NCBI GenBank assembly: GCA_035532215.1 | Contig: DATKRK010000074.1 | Coordinates: forward strand, 1-11,504 | Reading direction: 5' to 3' | DNA: 11,504 nt | Source of the DNA: JAICIG01 sp035532215 | GTDB lineage: Bacteria > Planctomycetota > Planctomycetia > Pirellulales > JAICIG01 | Part shown: positions 1 through 6,824 of the stretch, piece by piece | Numbering within the stretch: position 1 is the stretch's first letter | Layout: each line of letters starts with the position of its first letter | Program-made: the position numbers and the translations under genes | Notes under the pieces: generated by a model | What the model saw: only the letters and a program-made list of their open reading frames with translations | What the model was told of the DNA's origin: nothing | Database searches by the model: none

Positions 1-2
1 TC

Positions 3-128
3 GAGCGGATGCTGACCGTCAGCGAGACGTGCCGCCTGCAAGGCCGCTCGATCTTCAGCTACCTGACAGCCGCTGTCGAAGCCCACTTCCGCGGTCAACC
101 CGTCGCCTCGCTCCTCCCCGGCGCGTGA
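3..128 (+). CDS. IS66-family transposase, C-terminal end (5' part outside window)
   Basis: Reading from base 3, 41 codons run to a TGA at 126-128. The peptide begins ERMLTVSETCRLQGRS, continues through SIFSYLTAAVEAHFRG and ends with SLLPGA. This matches the C-terminal tail I know from IS66-type transposases (TnpC): a short helix with an ETCRLQGRS-like block, a YL..AVEAHFRG helix, then SLLP. IS66 transposases are DDE enzymes that move the element together with TnpA and TnpB helpers; the catalytic core would lie left of base 1. Nothing after the stop can be confirmed as the element's inverted-repeat end, so its right boundary is unknown. It could be a live copy or a remnant. Family assignment is fairly sure from the motif; completeness cannot be judged. 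Confidence 0.8.
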   Translation, partial: ERMLTVSETCRLQGRSIFSYLTAAVEAHFRGQPVASLLPGA

Positions 129-140
129 ACGGTTACCGCG

Positions 141-290
141 ATGCCCCAGGCGGTATTGCTGTGGTCAGGATGGGAACTGGAACTGGCGTTGGAGGAGGGA
201 AGGATGTGCAGATTCTTGCGACTCAAGCACCGCGTATGCTGTGAGTACGGCATTCCAGACTATAATCCCCTCGAGGCGGACATCCCATGA
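141..290 (+). CDS. Short ORF coupled by ATGA to the TOPRIM gene; possible remnant of a partner gene
   Basis: The frame is open from the transposase stop (base 129) to a TGA at 288-290 that overlaps the ATG of the next gene (287-289) as ATGA. ATG codons lie at 141 and 204. The end of the peptide reads CCEYGIPDYNPLEADIP. ATGA overlaps are typical of translationally coupled genes, and small TOPRIM proteins often follow an AAA/SMC-type ATPase gene. I infer that this could be the C-terminal stub of such a partner, cut by the insertion sequence on the left. I do not recognise the peptide, and an open frame of 53 codons could occur by chance in GC-rich DNA, so the call is weak. Confidence 0.25.
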   Translation: MPQAVLLWSGWELELALEEGRMCRFLRLKHRVCCEYGIPDYNPLEADIP

Positions 291-844
291 AACGAGCTTA
301 TCTCCTAGTCGAAGGCGCGAGCGACGCGGCTTTCCTCCGCCGAATCCTGCCCGAGGAAGCGCTCAGGGACGTCGAGTTGGTCAACGCGGGCGGGAGTTCC
401 GAAATCCCGTCTCTGGCTCGCTCGTTACTCGTTCGACGCAGGCGCCCCGTCGCGGTCGTGATGGATTCCGACTCGGTCGATCCTGACTTGATCGAAGAGC
501 GGAGACAAAGCACGGAGGATGTCATTCGCTTGGCCGATGCCTCCGTGCCCGTCAAAGTGATTTCCGCCGTTCCGCAGATCGAGGCCTGGCTCCTGGCCGC
601 CCCGGATAAGATCGAGCGAATCGTCGGCGAGAAGATATCCGAGGAATGGCTGGCCTTGGGCAAGGCGAATCCTCGCCGTGCCCTGGCCTCGCTCGCCGAA
701 AAGAATCAAAGACGCTGGGATACAAACCAGGCGATCAACGCCCTTGACGACGAGGACATCAAGCGAATTCGTTCGATTCCGGAGGTCGAAGAATTGAGCG
801 CGTTCCTCGAAGAAATGCACGACGCGCGACCGAAAGTGCGGTGA
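287..844 (+). CDS. Small TOPRIM-domain protein (OLD/DUF4276-like), putative nuclease
   Basis: The 185-residue product opens with a beta strand and the TOPRIM glutamate motif, YLLVEGASD (Glu9). A second strand follows ending in VVMDSDS (Asp60, Asp62), the DxD metal-binding pair, and then an IEAWLLA block (Glu99) resembling the iE.W.l motif of DUF4276/RloB-like TOPRIM proteins. TOPRIM folds bind Mg2+ and cut or join nucleic acid; stand-alone versions of this size commonly serve as the effector beside an ATPase in OLD-, RloAB- or PARIS-like defence loci. No ATPase remains here: upstream lie a 53-codon open frame and an IS66 transposase tail. The start has a GAGGCGG ribosome binding site about 8 bases upstream. 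It converges on the aldolase gene with a 31-bp gap. TOPRIM assignment is good; the substrate and a defence role are inference. Confidence 0.75.
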   Translation: MKRAYLLVEGASDAAFLRRILPEEALRDVELVNAGGSSEIPSLARSLLVRRRRPVAVVMDSDSVDPDLIEERRQSTEDVIRLADASVPVKVISAVPQIEAWLLAAPDKIERIVGEKISEEWLALGKANPRRALASLAEKNQRRWDTNQAINALDDEDIKRIRSIPEVEELSAFLEEMHDARPKVR

Positions 845-875
845 GCAAGAACTAAGCGATATTGGCCGAGAATGC

Positions 876-1667
876 TTATAGCCTGGCGTCGAACGTAAAG
901 CCCATCGCGGCGGCGTCGGCGCGGATTTGCTCGAGGCCTTGCTTGACGAGCACGATGTCGCAGCCTTGGCAGATGAAACGGGCGCCCTGGTCGAAGAGTT
1001 GCCGGGTGCGCGCGGCGTTGGGGCTGGTCGTGCCCCAGTGCTTGCCGGCTTGCCGGGCGGCTTCGGCGACGTGGCGGATGGCGTCTTGCACGCGGGGATG
1101 GTCGAACTGGCCCGGCACGCCGCTGAGAATCGAGAGATCGGCCGGCCCGACGAACAGCACGTCGACCCCTTCGACCTCGGCGATGCCCCGGGCGTTTTCG
1201 ACCGCTTGCAAATCTTCGATCTGCACGACCAGGAACGTCTGGGCGTTGGCCTCGCGGATGTAGGGTTCCATCGGCAGCGAGCAATAGGGCGCGTCGGCGT
1301 TGCCGCCGTCGAAGCCGCGCGTGCCGAGCGGGGCGAACTTCGACCAGCGGACGATTTGCCGCGCTTCGTCGGCGTCGTCGCAGCGCGGATACATGATGCC
1401 CTGGGCGCCCATTTCCAAGAGCCGGCCCATCCGCATGAGCTCGCCCTTGGCCGGCCGGGCCATCACGTCGGCGCCGCCGACCCGCGCGGCTCGCATCAGG
1501 TTGGCGGCCGTTTCCACGCTCGTGCCGTGGTGCTCCAGGTCCAACCAGATGCAGTCGAAGCCCAGCAGGCTCGTCATTTCGTAAACGGAAGGATCGGTGA
1601 AGTGCAAGGCGGGGACGAGCACCGGCTCGCCGCGCGAGAGCTTGGCTTTGACTTTGCTGGTTCGCAT
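876..1667 (-). CDS. HpcH/HpaI aldolase/citrate lyase family protein
   Basis: This 263-residue protein has the full length and motif order of class II metal-dependent 2-keto-3-deoxy acid aldolases (HpaI, GarL, RhmA). WLDLEHH places the likely base at His46, MARP the pyruvate-binding arginine at Arg71, VVQIED and FVGPADLS the metal ligands Glu151 and Asp177, and KFAPLGTRGF is the usual phosphate/carboxylate loop. Enzymes of this family split 2-keto-3-deoxy sugar acids or 4-hydroxy-2-keto acids into pyruvate and an aldehyde in the cytoplasm. The exact substrate cannot be read from sequence. The start ATG has no clear Shine-Dalgarno sequence, but the N-terminus lines up with the family. It lies 105 bp downstream of the DUF1080 gene on the same strand, so the two may share a transcript. 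Confidence 0.88.
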   Translation of the reverse strand: MRTSKVKAKLSRGEPVLVPALHFTDPSVYEMTSLLGFDCIWLDLEHHGTSVETAANLMRAARVGGADVMARPAKGELMRMGRLLEMGAQGIMYPRCDDADEARQIVRWSKFAPLGTRGFDGGNADAPYCSLPMEPYIREANAQTFLVVQIEDLQAVENARGIAEVEGVDVLFVGPADLSILSGVPGQFDHPRVQDAIRHVAEAARQAGKHWGTTSPNAARTRQLFDQGARFICQGCDIVLVKQGLEQIRADAAAMGFTFDARL

Positions 1668-1772
1668 CGGGCGGGAAGAGCTGAAGGGCGGGGTGGGGAA
1701 AGGACAGCCCGCGATTCTAAGGCCCCGGCGGCATGGTCGGCAAGGCTTTGGCGGGCGAAGGCCAGCGACGAT

Positions 1773-2501
1773 CTACAATTCTCGAATCCAAAGATTGCGG
1801 AACCGCACCGGGTTGCCGTGGTGCTGGATGGAAATCGGCTGCTTCGGCGGATGGGCCTCGTATTCAGGCGCCTTGTCCCAGGCGGTCGAGCCTTGGAGTT
1901 CGGCGTGGTTCTGAATCAGCACGCCGTTGTGCAGCACGGTCACATAGGCGGGCTTCGCGAGCTTGCCGTTTTTGTCGAACCGCGGCCCCTCGAAGAGGAT
2001 CTCGTAGGTCTGCCATTCGCCCGGCTTGCGGCAGGCGTTCACCAGCGGCGGCCACTGCTTGTAGATGGCGCCGGCCTGGCCGTCGTAATAAGTTTCGTTG
2101 CCGTAGGAATCGAGGATTTGCACCTCATAGCGGTTTTGCAGATAGATGCCGCTGTTGCCGCGACCTTGCCCTTCGCCTTTGACCTCCTTGGGGGAAGCCC
2201 ATTCGACGTGCAATTGGCAGTCGCCGAACGACTGTTTGCTGGTCACGCCGCCGCCATGGACGGTCGCCACTCCGTCCTTGACCAGCCACTTTTCGCCCCC
2301 GACCCAGGCCGACATATCTTTGCCGCCGAACAGCACGATGGCGTCGGAAGGGGGGCCGCCCGACTCGCCCGGCGTGACGACGTTCGGCTTCGGCCAGACC
2401 TTTCCGCTCTGATATTCTTCCGCCACGGCCCAGGCCGCCAGGCCTAAGCAGGCGAGAACGGCGGCGATGCGGGAGAAACTTAGGTTGCGACTTCGAGGCA
2501 T
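1773..2501 (-). CDS. Secreted DUF1080 (3-keto-disaccharide hydrolase) domain protein
   Basis: The 242-residue product starts with a Sec signal peptide (basic MPRSRN, hydrophobic stretch to about residue 27, AVA|E cleavage). It is followed by one DUF1080/PF06439 concanavalin-like domain: LFGGKDMSAWVGG, KDGVATVHGGG, HVEWASP, RGNSGIYLQNRYEVQILDS, KPGEWQTYEILFEGPRFD, VTVLHNGVLIQNH and a closing ISIQHHGNPVRFRNLWIREL. NSGIYLQ.RYE.QILDS is the family hallmark. Members act outside the cytoplasm on glycosides, including 3-keto-glycosides, and are greatly expanded in Planctomycetes and Verrucomicrobia. The frame is open a further 81 codons upstream, but this ATG is preferred because it has an AAAGGAGA site 8 bases upstream and begins the signal peptide. 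The aldolase lies next downstream. Substrate unknown. Confidence 0.9.
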   Translation of the reverse strand: MPRSRNLSFSRIAAVLACLGLAAWAVAEEYQSGKVWPKPNVVTPGESGGPPSDAIVLFGGKDMSAWVGGEKWLVKDGVATVHGGGVTSKQSFGDCQLHVEWASPKEVKGEGQGRGNSGIYLQNRYEVQILDSYGNETYYDGQAGAIYKQWPPLVNACRKPGEWQTYEILFEGPRFDKNGKLAKPAYVTVLHNGVLIQNHAELQGSTAWDKAPEYEAHPPKQPISIQHHGNPVRFRNLWIREL

Positions 2502-2509
2502 CGTTCGGG

Positions 2510-2517
2510 TCTCCTTT
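2510..2517 (-). promoter_or_regulatory. Ribosome binding site of the DUF1080 gene
   Basis: On the minus strand this reads AAAGGAGA, with 8 bases before the ATG at 2501. It decides the start over longer in-frame alternatives, none of which begins with a signal peptide. Confidence 0.75.
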
Positions 2518-2778
2518 GATTCTTTGGGCTGCGGATGGCGGCGCCTGCCCGTGGAAAGCCGTGGAAGTTTGGTCAATTCGTACCATGCGACCCGGCGAAT
2601 GGCAACTTCCGCCGGCTGGAACCTCGAGCCCGCAGTGTACTGCCCAAGTCGCGAGTAGCCAACGCAACGGCGGGCTAACGAGGGTGGCCGAGAATGGCGC
2701 GGAGCTGACCGGCATCGATTGGGCGACGACCGGTCTGCCTTCAAGCATTAAGCAGAATGCCCAGGCATTATGCAGCTA

Positions 2779-2806
2779 AGTGTATTATTTTGATACATGT
2801 GTTCAA
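2779..2806 (-). promoter_or_regulatory. Candidate promoter for the DUF1080 gene
   Basis: On the minus strand TTGAAC (2801-2806) and TACACT (2779-2784) are separated by 16 bases, each matching the sigma70 consensus at four of six positions. It lies in the only AT-rich patch of the spacer, about 280 bases upstream of the DUF1080 start. The flanking GATACAT repeats could be an operator. This is a pattern-based guess. Confidence 0.25.
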
Positions 2807-2833
2807 AAACGATACATCAAAATGCAACAGCCA

Positions 2834-2865
2834 AGCTGGGGGGCTAGTTGTCTAGCCCCCCAGCT
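2834..2865. terminator. Perfect 14-bp stem with 4-base loop, terminator-like
   Basis: AGCTGGGGGGCTAG (2834-2847) pairs without mismatch with CTAGCCCCCCAGCT (2852-2865) around the loop TTGT. It lies 239 bases past the stop of the minus-strand ABC transporter gene, which it could terminate. It lacks the run of T expected of an intrinsic terminator on either strand, so a REP-like palindrome or a protein-binding dyad is equally possible. Confidence 0.4.
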
Positions 2866-3103
2866 CGCCGGGCGTACTGGAGTGTCAGATTGGATTCCGA
2901 CCCGCCGGGAAGCCGGCTTCTCGTGTTCCGCACGCAGCCGTTTGAGGGCATTTCCCAGCATTTCGCACCGGAGTGTTGCATTGTGCCTCTTCTTCTCGCC
3001 GGCCCCGACAGTCGCTCTTCTCTGTCCTACGAGCCTCTTCGCGATCCGAAGATTGGCGATTGTTCAAGTCGCCGAGTCCACCTTTAGCAAACAACGTGCC
3101 AGC

Positions 3104-5095
3104 TTAGGCAATATCGCGGAACTGAATATCGTACAGCCTGGCGTACAGACCGCAGCGACGCACCAACTCGTCGTGCGTGCCGACGTCGAGGATCCGCCCC
3201 GCTTCCATCACCACGACTCGATCGGCCAGCGCCAAGGTGGCCATGCGGTGGGTAATGATCAATGTCGTCCGGTTCCGCATGAACTGCTCGAGCACCTGAT
3301 GGATCAGTTGTTCGCTTTCCAGATCGACCTGACTGGTGGCTTCGTCGAGGATCAGCACGGGCGGGTCGCGAAGAATGGCGCGGGCGAGCGAAATCCGCTG
3401 CCGCTGACCGCCCGAAAGCAGGTTGCCCCGCGAGCCGACGACCGTTTCGTAGCCGTGCTCCAGCCGCTCCTCGATGAAGCGGTGGGCATGCGCCTGCTGT
3501 GCCGCGCGAATCACCTCGTCGCGGGTTGCGTTGGGGCAGCCGTAGCGGATGTTGTTATAGACCGTATCGTCGAACAGCAGCGTCTCTTGCGTCACCAGGC
3601 CGATCTGGCTGCGCAGCTCGCGCAGCCGCACTTCGCGGAGGTCGACGCCGTCAAGCCGCACGCAGCCGGCCACCGGGTCGTAAAACCGGGGGATCAGGTT
3701 GGCCAGCGTACTCTTGCCGCAGCCGTTGGGTCCGACGATGGCGATCGTTTCGCCGAACTCGATCCGCAGATCGACGTCGATCAGCACCGGGCGGGTGGCA
3801 TGGTAATGGAAATGGACCCCCTCCAAGGCCAATTCGCGGCGGTGCCGCTTGAGCGGCTGCGGTCGAGGCGAATCGACGATTTGCGGCGTACGGTCGAGCA
3901 ACTGATAAACCCGGTCGGCGGCCGCCGAGGCCCGCTGGATGCGGCTGAAGACTTCCGACAGCTTGCGGGCCGGATCGCTGACGCCGGCCAGCAGGCCGTA
4001 GAACAACAATAGCGCCTCGAACGACAGCGGCTGCTTGCACATCGGAATGCCGAACAGTTCGGTTTTTTCGTTCAGCACCAGATAGGCGCCGGCCAACAGC
4101 GCCACGCAAACCGTGGCCACGCCCATCACTTCGGTCATCGGGCGGGTCAGCGAATCGTAGCGGGCGATGCGGAACGCCTTGCGCAGATACTTCTTGCTGA
4201 TCGTGTGGAACCGCCAGCGCTCGCTGCGCTCCATGGTGAAGGCCTTGACCGCCTTGATGCCCTGAAAGGTCTCTTCCAGGATGTTGTAAATCTGCGACAT
4301 TTCCTCCATCGCCCGGCGATTGGCCCGTTTCAGGCTGCGGGCCAGCGAGCGGATCAAGTAGACGGCGATCGGCGCCAACAGCAGCGACAGCACCAACAGC
4401 TGCCAACAGACCCAGGCGGCGCCGGCGAGGCAGGTCAACATCTTCAAGGGTTCGCGGACCAGCTTGCCAAAGAAGTCGGTCACGCCGGCCGAGAGGCTTT
4501 CCATGTCGTAGGTGAAGCGGCTCATCAGCTCGCTCGTGCCGTCGGCGCCGAACGTGCCCACGTCCATTCGCAACGTGCGGCGGTAGAACTCCTTGCGCAG
4601 GCGGAACACGACGAGCTGCGACAGGCTGGCGACCAGAATCTGGTGGGCCACGAAGAACAGGCTTTTGACGATCGTCCCGGCCAGGAACAACCCGACGACC
4701 AGCACCAGGGTCTTGAACGGATCGTCGGGCAAAAATGGGTCGATGACGTATTTGCTCAGCCAGTCGAAATCGCGAACGTTCTTTTGCTGGATGGCCAGGT
4801 CGGAAGCCAGCCGGCTGAGCGCGGCCGCCGACTCGCTGTCTTGATCGGCGTCAGCGGGGCGGTGCAGGGCCTCGATCTGGGCCCGTAGTTCGGCGGCCTT
4901 GGCCTGAGCTTGCTCGCGACCCTCTTGGGCCCAGTCCTGCAGCGAGCGGCGGTTGATGGTCAGTTCGACCAGCGGGTAGACGGCGCTGATATTTCCGCCC
5001 CAGAAGGCCGCCACGACGACCGCGCAGACGACCGACGAGGCGAACAGCAAGCGATGCTTAAGCGCCAGGCGCAGCGCCCTGCCGAAGTTGTTCAT
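3104..5095 (-). CDS. ABC exporter half-transporter (MsbA-type permease fused to ATPase)
   Basis: The 663-residue protein joins a six-helix ABC type-1 exporter domain (membrane segments near 16-38, 127-150, 214-232, 234-250, 322-342, 358-372) to a C-terminal ATPase. ATPase motifs are complete: Walker A GPNGCGKST (455-463), Q-loop Gln503, signature LSGGQ (560-564), Walker B LILDE (581-585), H-loop His616. It would work as a homodimer in the inner membrane, exporting lipids, drugs or peptides. Between helices 1 and 2 lies an unusually long, partly coiled-coil, charged segment (about 45-125). The D-loop reads SQVD rather than the common SALD. The start MNNFGRALRLALKH is chosen because it begins the membrane domain; an ATG 32 codons upstream adds only an unlikely basic leader. 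The cargo is unknown. Confidence 0.92.
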   Translation of the reverse strand: MNNFGRALRLALKHRLLFASSVVCAVVVAAFWGGNISAVYPLVELTINRRSLQDWAQEGREQAQAKAAELRAQIEALHRPADADQDSESAAALSRLASDLAIQQKNVRDFDWLSKYVIDPFLPDDPFKTLVLVVGLFLAGTIVKSLFFVAHQILVASLSQLVVFRLRKEFYRRTLRMDVGTFGADGTSELMSRFTYDMESLSAGVTDFFGKLVREPLKMLTCLAGAAWVCWQLLVLSLLLAPIAVYLIRSLARSLKRANRRAMEEMSQIYNILEETFQGIKAVKAFTMERSERWRFHTISKKYLRKAFRIARYDSLTRPMTEVMGVATVCVALLAGAYLVLNEKTELFGIPMCKQPLSFEALLLFYGLLAGVSDPARKLSEVFSRIQRASAAADRVYQLLDRTPQIVDSPRPQPLKRHRRELALEGVHFHYHATRPVLIDVDLRIEFGETIAIVGPNGCGKSTLANLIPRFYDPVAGCVRLDGVDLREVRLRELRSQIGLVTQETLLFDDTVYNNIRYGCPNATRDEVIRAAQQAHAHRFIEERLEHGYETVVGSRGNLLSGGQRQRISLARAILRDPPVLILDEATSQVDLESEQLIHQVLEQFMRNRTTLIITHRMATLALADRVVVMEAGRILDVGTHDELVRRCGLYARLYDIQFRDIA

Positions 5096-5211
5096 CCGTG
5101 ATCCATTCTTGGCGCGCGAGCACGAGAAAGCCGCCCGGCGTGAGGGCGGCGGAATCGGCGAAACCTTACCAGATCGCCGCATTTGGGCCAAGGTCGCTCT
5201 GCGGCGAAGGG

Positions 5212-5265
5212 CGTAGAAGCGGCATCCCTGCCGCTTTCCGTACGCGGCAGGATGCCGCGTCTACG
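5212..5265. repeat. REP-like inverted repeat hairpin between bicupin and ABC genes
   Basis: Arms 5212-5234 and 5244-5265 pair almost perfectly over about 22 bp around a 9-base loop. The left arm starts CGTAGAAGCGGCATCC and the right ends GATGCCGCGTCTACG. The right arm finishes one base past the bicupin TAA (5267-5269). It could end or stabilise the bicupin mRNA, but it lacks a T run, and its shape fits a dispersed intergenic palindrome. A weaker dyad, GCCGCCC/GGGCGGC, sits at 5130-5150. Confidence 0.7.
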
Positions 5266-5266
5266 T

Positions 5267-6430
5267 TTACGGCCCGGCTTTCGGCGCGATGAAGACCCGT
5301 TCTTTGGGCAGCTTTCGAACCTCGGATTCCTTGGCGCCGAAGTTCGCGGCTAGCAGATAGGCCGGGTTCGACGCGAGCCAGGTCGAAAGGTCGATGGCCT
5401 GGTAATGTCCCGTATTGAAAGCGATCAGCAGTACGGCTTTCTTGTCGCCCGTGTTCTCGATCGAATGGCCATAGCCTTGCGGAATGTAGCCGACGTCGCC
5501 TCGATTGAGCTTCTCGATGCGGTAGCGGCCGTGCGAGCCGAACATCGTCGCGCTGACGCGCCCTTCGATCACGTATTGCCACTCGTCGGCCGTCGGGTGC
5601 CAGTGCAGTTCGCGGAGGCCGCCCGGATCGAGTTCCAACAGCACGCCGGTGATCGTTCGCGAAATCGGAAACTGCTCGGCGCCGACGCGCCACTCGCGCC
5701 CGCCGCGGTGAATCGAATGCGGCTCTTGGGCCAGCAGGCGGTACTTGTGCGTATCCGGCGGCGCGTGCAACCCGCCGGCCAGCGGCGCCGCCGGCTCTTT
5801 CGGCGGGACCGCGCCGCGGGCGAAGTAAACCTCTTCCTTAGGAAACTTGTCGAAGGCCGCCCTATCCAAGCCCAGATTCTTGGCCAGCAGATCGCTCGGC
5901 GAATGGCCGATCCAATCGCTGATGCTGAACGTGCCGAATTCGGAAAAATAGCCGTTGTCGAAGACCAGCACGAAATGGCACGTACCCGGCCCGAGGCATT
6001 GAATCGAATGCCCGTGGCCGCGGGGAAAATACCAGACGTCGCCGGGCCCGAAGTCGTTCGTTTCGCTGCGTCCTTCGGGATCGATGACCGTGGTGCGGCA
6101 GCGCCCCTCGATCACATAGGCCCATTCGGCGGCCGTGGCATGCCAGTGCAGCTCGCGCAGACCGCCCGGTTCAAGCCGCATCGAAACGCCGGCGATGCCC
6201 TGCGAAATCGGCAGTTGCTCGACCGTCGCCTCGCGGGCCGAATTGCCGCCGATCACCTTGGCGGGCGAATCTTCGAGGGCGAAGCGGAACGTCGGTAGTT
6301 CGCCCTCGGGGACGGCCGGAGGACCGTAAGGCGGCTTGCGATCTTCGGCCCCGGCAGCGCCGGCTAATGCGCCGGCGGCCAAGGCCGCCGCCCCCAAAAA
6401 CGCCCGCCGCGAAACGTCCGAATCCGGCAT
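5267..6430 (-). CDS. Bicupin oxalate decarboxylase family protein, Tat-exported
   Basis: The 387-residue product has two cupin domains with the layout of Bacillus OxdC. Both manganese sites are intact: His95, His97, Glu102 and His141 in domain 1; His276, His278, Glu283 and His322 in domain 2. After domain 1 the lid segment reads FSEFGTF, keeping the glutamate (Glu164) that in OxdC (SENST) is needed for decarboxylation, though the next two residues differ. Oxalate decarboxylase turns oxalate into formate and CO2; related bicupins oxidise oxalate or act on other acids. The N-terminus SRRAFLGAAALAAGALAGA is a Tat signal, so the protein folds before export. The start has a GGGAGG site 6 bases upstream. 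Oxalate as substrate is likely but not proven. Confidence 0.88.
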   Translation of the reverse strand: MPDSDVSRRAFLGAAALAAGALAGAAGAEDRKPPYGPPAVPEGELPTFRFALEDSPAKVIGGNSAREATVEQLPISQGIAGVSMRLEPGGLRELHWHATAAEWAYVIEGRCRTTVIDPEGRSETNDFGPGDVWYFPRGHGHSIQCLGPGTCHFVLVFDNGYFSEFGTFSISDWIGHSPSDLLAKNLGLDRAAFDKFPKEEVYFARGAVPPKEPAAPLAGGLHAPPDTHKYRLLAQEPHSIHRGGREWRVGAEQFPISRTITGVLLELDPGGLRELHWHPTADEWQYVIEGRVSATMFGSHGRYRIEKLNRGDVGYIPQGYGHSIENTGDKKAVLLIAFNTGHYQAIDLSTWLASNPAYLLAANFGAKESEVRKLPKERVFIAPKAGP

Positions 6431-6436
6431 GCCGAA

Positions 6437-6442
6437 CCTCCC
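6437..6442 (-). promoter_or_regulatory. Ribosome binding site of the bicupin gene
   Basis: The minus strand reads GGGAGG, six bases before the ATG at 6430. It supports the start that carries the twin-arginine signal. Confidence 0.7.
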
Positions 6443-6561
6443 TGTCCCTTGCGGAAATGCACCCGTCGAAAGACCTCGAACTGAACCGCTCGCCGCTTGA
6501 AGTGATAGCGACTGCGGCGGCGAAAATCAATTCGATCCGGGCAATTCGAGGCGGCGCGCCT

Positions 6562-6804
6562 TTATTTAACTGCGCTCGGAGCGACTTCGATCTTCAATCG
6601 CAATTGCTCGGCGGGCAGCAGCTCCATCGCGGCGTGTTCGGCCAGTTGCCGCACGTAGAAAGAAGGGGCGCGGCCGCTGACGAAGACTTGCCCGCAGTCG
6701 CGCGAGATGGTCAATCCGCGCAGCCGGCGGTCGGTGCGCAGCCGAATTCGCCCTTCGAGTTGCTCGGCCCAGTCGGTCCGCCCCAGAAAATCAGACATTA
6801 CCAT
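6562..6804 (-). CDS. Small BON-like domain protein
   Basis: This 80-residue protein has the pattern of a BON domain: LRGLTISRDCGQVFVSGRAP (strand, turn, strand with V.V.G), a helix FYVRQLAEHAAMELLP, then a closing strand LRLKIEV. BON domains (as in OsmY) are thought to bind membranes or phospholipids. There is no signal peptide, so it would be cytoplasmic or peripheral. It follows csrA with 18 bases between the csrA stop and its ATG; its GAGGAGG site overlaps the csrA stop codon, so the two are almost certainly co-transcribed and probably translationally coupled. A second ATG at 6798 is possible but further from the binding site. The domain call rests on pattern, and the link to CsrA function is unknown. 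Confidence 0.7.
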   Translation of the reverse strand: MVMSDFLGRTDWAEQLEGRIRLRTDRRLRGLTISRDCGQVFVSGRAPSFYVRQLAEHAAMELLPAEQLRLKIEVAPSAVK

Positions 6805-6817
6805 GAAACGATTCGGT

Positions 6818-6824
6818 CCTCCTC
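6818..6824 (-). promoter_or_regulatory. Ribosome binding site of the BON gene overlapping the csrA stop
   Basis: The minus strand reads CTGAGGAGG here: the TGA of csrA (6823-6825) runs directly into GAGGAGG, 13 bases before the ATG at 6804. Ribosomes ending csrA would cover this site. The GGA cores could also be bound by CsrA itself. Confidence 0.6.

Larger units (their letters stand above)
2502..3103. other. 602-bp spacer without a convincing gene
   Basis: Bases 2502-2760 hold only the DUF1080 leader. Around 2745-2775 is a small dyad (AATGCC CA GGCATT). Bases 2779-2820 are AT-rich, unlike the surroundings, and carry two direct GATACAT repeats (2792-2798 and 2811-2817) with partly symmetrical TTTTGAT/ATCAAAA flanks. 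A strong stem-loop follows at 2834-2865. From 2866 to 3103 I see no gene; a 69-codon minus-strand open frame at 2885-3094 looks random in composition. Confidence 0.6.

Noticed and set aside
927..2447. A 506-codon plus-strand open frame
   Set aside because: It lies antisense to the aldolase and DUF1080 genes, has no recognisable domain, and is the long mirror frame expected in GC-rich coding DNA.
2885..3094. A 69-codon minus-strand open frame in the spacer downstream of the ABC gene
   Set aside because: It has Arg/Glu-rich random composition, no ribosome site and no recognisable motif.
2780..4012. A 410-codon plus-strand open frame
   Set aside because: It is mostly antisense to the ABC transporter ATPase domain, and its product resembles a reverse-frame translation with no family motif.
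5130..5150. The GCCGCCC/GGGCGGC dyad as a terminator or promoter element
   Set aside because: A 7-bp GC-only stem is common by chance at this base composition and has no T run.
5405..6298. A 297-codon plus-strand open frame
   Set aside because: It mirrors the bicupin gene, which has complete metal sites, a Tat signal and a ribosome site on the other strand.
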